Source: Pseudomonadales bacterium (GTDB lineage Bacteria > Pseudomonadota > Gammaproteobacteria > Pseudomonadales > Azotimanducaceae). Taken from it: a stretch of DNA of 64,000 nucleotides. Positions 61,938-64,000 of this stretch are shown piece after piece. Numbering within the stretch: the first letter of the stretch is position 1; every line of letters starts with the position of its first letter. The stretch lies in assembly GCA_022825925.1 (NCBI GenBank), contig JAJDVW010000022.1, positions 124,001-188,000 on the forward strand. The letters run 5' to 3'. A model generated the notes under the pieces. It had not been told where the DNA came from, searched no databases, and saw only the letters and a program-made list of their open reading frames with translations. The position numbers and the translations under genes are program-made.

Positions 61938-63370
61938 CGTCGATCCTCCACAGGTGCATCGGCCGCTGGCTCGACCTCGCCGCGGGCGAGCGCTGCGGCA
62001 TCCTCGACGCGGCCCTCCGTCACGGTGGCGGCCACGGTGCCGGAAGCCAGGTGGGCATGAATGGGCTCGCCGGCGGCGAGGCCACCCGCGTCGTTCACCA
62101 CGGCGCCCCAGCGCGTCCCGTCCGGGCGGGAGACGATCGCGTAACCACGATCCAGGGTCGCGAGGGGGCTGACGGCGTGCAGCGTGCGCACCGTTCCGCT
62201 CAGCGCACGCCGGGCGATGTCCACCCGGCGGCGCGCCCCCGTGGCGAGCGCGTCGAGCCCGCGCCGCGTACGCTCCCGAGCGGCGTCGATGGCCAGTGCC
62301 GGATTCGAGCGGTAGAGCAACCTGCGCGTCGCCGCGAGGCGCCCGCGGGGCGCGGCCACGCGCTCCGCCATGGCCCGGCCCAGGCGTTCGCGCAGGTCGT
62401 CCGCGCGCTGCATCTGCTGTTCGAGGGCGCGCACCGGGTCTACCAGCCGCCCCGACGCGGCGCGCAGCCGGACGCGCTCGAGGCCGATGCGCTCCTGCAT
62501 GCGGGCGGACAGCCGCGTCTCGGATCCGGCGAGCCGCCGGAGCAGGTCTTCACGCTCGGGGGCGATGAGTTCCGCCGCCGCGGAGGGCGTGGCGGCGCGC
62601 CGGTCGGCAACGAGGTCGGCGATCGTGACATCGACCTCGTGGCCGACGGCCGAGACCACCGGGATCGCGCATGCCGCGATGCGGCGGGCGACGGCTTCCG
62701 AGTTGAAGGCCGCGAGGTCTTCGAGGGAACCGCCGCCGCGGGTGAGCAGGAGCAGGTCCGGGCGCTCGGCGGTCCGTTGGGCCCGGTCGAGTGCGGCGAC
62801 GATCTGTGACACCGCCTCGGGCCCCTGGACGGCGACCGGGAAGCAGGTTACTTCCACACACGGGAAGCGCCGCCGCAAGACCGCCAGCACGTCCTGGAGG
62901 GCCGCCCCGGACAGGGAACTCACGACGCCGACGTGCCCAGGGAACGCCGGCAGCGGCCGCTTGCGCTCCGCGGCGAAGAGGCCTTCGCGCTCGAGCCGTC
63001 CGCGCAATCGGTCGAATGCGGCCCGCAGGGCGCCTTCGCCGGCGGGCTCGATGTGGTCGACGATGCCCTGGAACTCGCCGCGCCCCTCGTACAGCGAGAG
63101 ACGGCAGCGGACGAGGACGCGCATGCCGTCGCCGATGCGCGTCCGCACGAAGCGGTTGCGGCTCGCGAACATCACGCAACGCAACTGCGCCCGGGCGTCC
63201 GCGAGGCTGAAGTACCAGTGACCCGAAGCCGGACGGCGCAGGTTCGACACCTCGCCCTCCACCCAGACGACCGGGAAGGTCTCCTCGATCGCCAGGCGCG
63301 CGGCGGCGGTCAGTTCGCTGACCGCGTAGACGTGGCGTACGTTGGACGCTTCGAAAAGGTCCCCCGTCAT
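61934..63370 (-). CDS. xseA: Exodeoxyribonuclease VII large subunit
   Basis: VYAVSELTAAARLAIEETFPVVWVEGEVSNLRRPASGHWYFSLADARAQLRCVMF; LLLTRGGGSLEDLAAFNSEAVARRIAACAIPVVSAVGHEVDVTIADLVADRRAATPSAAAE. Confidence 0.97.
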   Translation of the reverse strand: MTGDLFEASNVRHVYAVSELTAAARLAIEETFPVVWVEGEVSNLRRPASGHWYFSLADARAQLRCVMFASRNRFVRTRIGDGMRVLVRCRLSLYEGRGEFQGIVDHIEPAGEGALRAAFDRLRGRLEREGLFAAERKRPLPAFPGHVGVVSSLSGAALQDVLAVLRRRFPCVEVTCFPVAVQGPEAVSQIVAALDRAQRTAERPDLLLLTRGGGSLEDLAAFNSEAVARRIAACAIPVVSAVGHEVDVTIADLVADRRAATPSAAAELIAPEREDLLRRLAGSETRLSARMQERIGLERVRLRAASGRLVDPVRALEQQMQRADDLRERLGRAMAERVAAPRGRLAATRRLLYRSNPALAIDAARERTRRGLDALATGARRRVDIARRALSGTVRTLHAVSPLATLDRGYAIVSRPDGTRWGAVVNDAGGLAAGEPIHAHLASGTVAATVTEGRVEDAAALARGEVEPAADAPVEDRR

Positions 63371-63397
63371 GCGGCCCGCCCGTCCGAGGGCCGGGCG

Positions 63398-64000
63398 TCA
63401 CGCATAGATGTTGTCGCCGACGCCGATCATGCGCCGGTTGCCCTTGAGGTTCCCGGGCGCGTCGGGGCCGTCACGGTCTGTGGGATAGGGGTGCCACAGG
63501 CCGAGCAGGTCCTCGAGTTCGGGGTACTTCTCGAGGAAGCCCCGGTTGTCGCCCTCGCGGATCACCTCGCTCCAGGTATGGATCGGCTGGAGATAGCTGC
63601 GTCCGTAGATGAAGGGCAGGGTGATGCGCATGCCTTCCGTGGTGCGGGGACGGGAGCCGTGCCACAGGCTGCCATGCCAGATGGCCAGCGAACCGGCTTT
63701 CCCGGAGAGGGAGACCGGCTGCACGGGCGCGCCTTCCTCCCACCACAGCGCCTCGTCGGGGCGGGGCATGCGACCCCAGCGATGGCTGCCGGGGACCAGC
63801 ACGGTCGGACCGTCCTCGGGCCCGTTGTAGTCGGTGAGGAGCCACGAGAGGTTGATGAGCTGCGCCCATTCCGGCAGCGGCGACGGCACGCCGTGGGTGT
63901 CGGTGTGCAGGCGCATGTAGCCGCCGGTGTCCTGGCGGTACTCGCCGCCGTCGCGCGTCTTGACGATCGCGGGCGTGCCCTGCAGGACGACGTTGCGCCC
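63398..64000 (-). CDS. Phytanoyl-CoA dioxygenase family protein, truncated by right edge
   Basis: MRLHTDTHGV...WLLTDYNGPEDGPTVLVPGSHRWGRMP; LAIWHGSLWHGSRPRTTEGMRITLPFIYGRSY; frame open to 64000. Confidence 0.85.
   Translation of the reverse strand, partial: GRNVVLQGTPAIVKTRDGGEYRQDTGGYMRLHTDTHGVPSPLPEWAQLINLSWLLTDYNGPEDGPTVLVPGSHRWGRMPRPDEALWWEEGAPVQPVSLSGKAGSLAIWHGSLWHGSRPRTTEGMRITLPFIYGRSYLQPIHTWSEVIREGDNRGFLEKYPELEDLLGLWHPYPTDRDGPDAPGNLKGNRRMIGVGDNIYA

Noticed and set aside
59605-62001. 798-aa minus-strand ORF opposite der
   Set aside because: Shadow ORF; real genes on this stretch are der (+) and the M23 peptidase (-)

Overview
High-GC bacterial chromosome segment, most likely gammaproteobacterial, with two parts. 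(1) 1 to about 42.7 kb is accessory and catabolic. It holds a sulfolipid pair (SqdB plus a GT8 SqdD-like partner cut by the left edge), malate synthase G, SDR/thiolase/enoyl-CoA hydratase genes, an overlapping rhomboid + site-2 protease pair, an IorAB-type molybdenum hydroxylase near a MOSC protein, repeated phytanoyl-CoA dioxygenase (PhyH) genes, a MacB transporter beside a PAS-fused HlyD/MacA adaptor and a CVNH-like secreted protein, a DUF3604 lipoprotein and a TonB receptor of lower GC. It also holds toxin-antitoxin/HEPN modules, IS remnants and several decaying genes. (2) About 42.8 to 63.4 kb is a conserved core block: tRNA-Leu(CAA), queA-tgt-yajC-secD-secF, vapBC, suhB, trmJ, a PIN-like/RNA-ligase pair, iscR-iscS-ndk-rlmN-rodZ-hisS-yfgM-bamB-der, M23 peptidase, xseA, and a PhyH gene cut by the right edge. 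Best candidates for something new: the PIN-like + RNA ligase pair at 50.8-52.0 kb, the PAS-HlyD fusion with CVNH and MacB neighbours at 31-35.6 kb, the VapC with a long C-terminal extension, and an inverted partial PhyH copy flanking the TIM-barrel/DUF3604 segment. All family calls come from recognising translated motifs; no database search was run.
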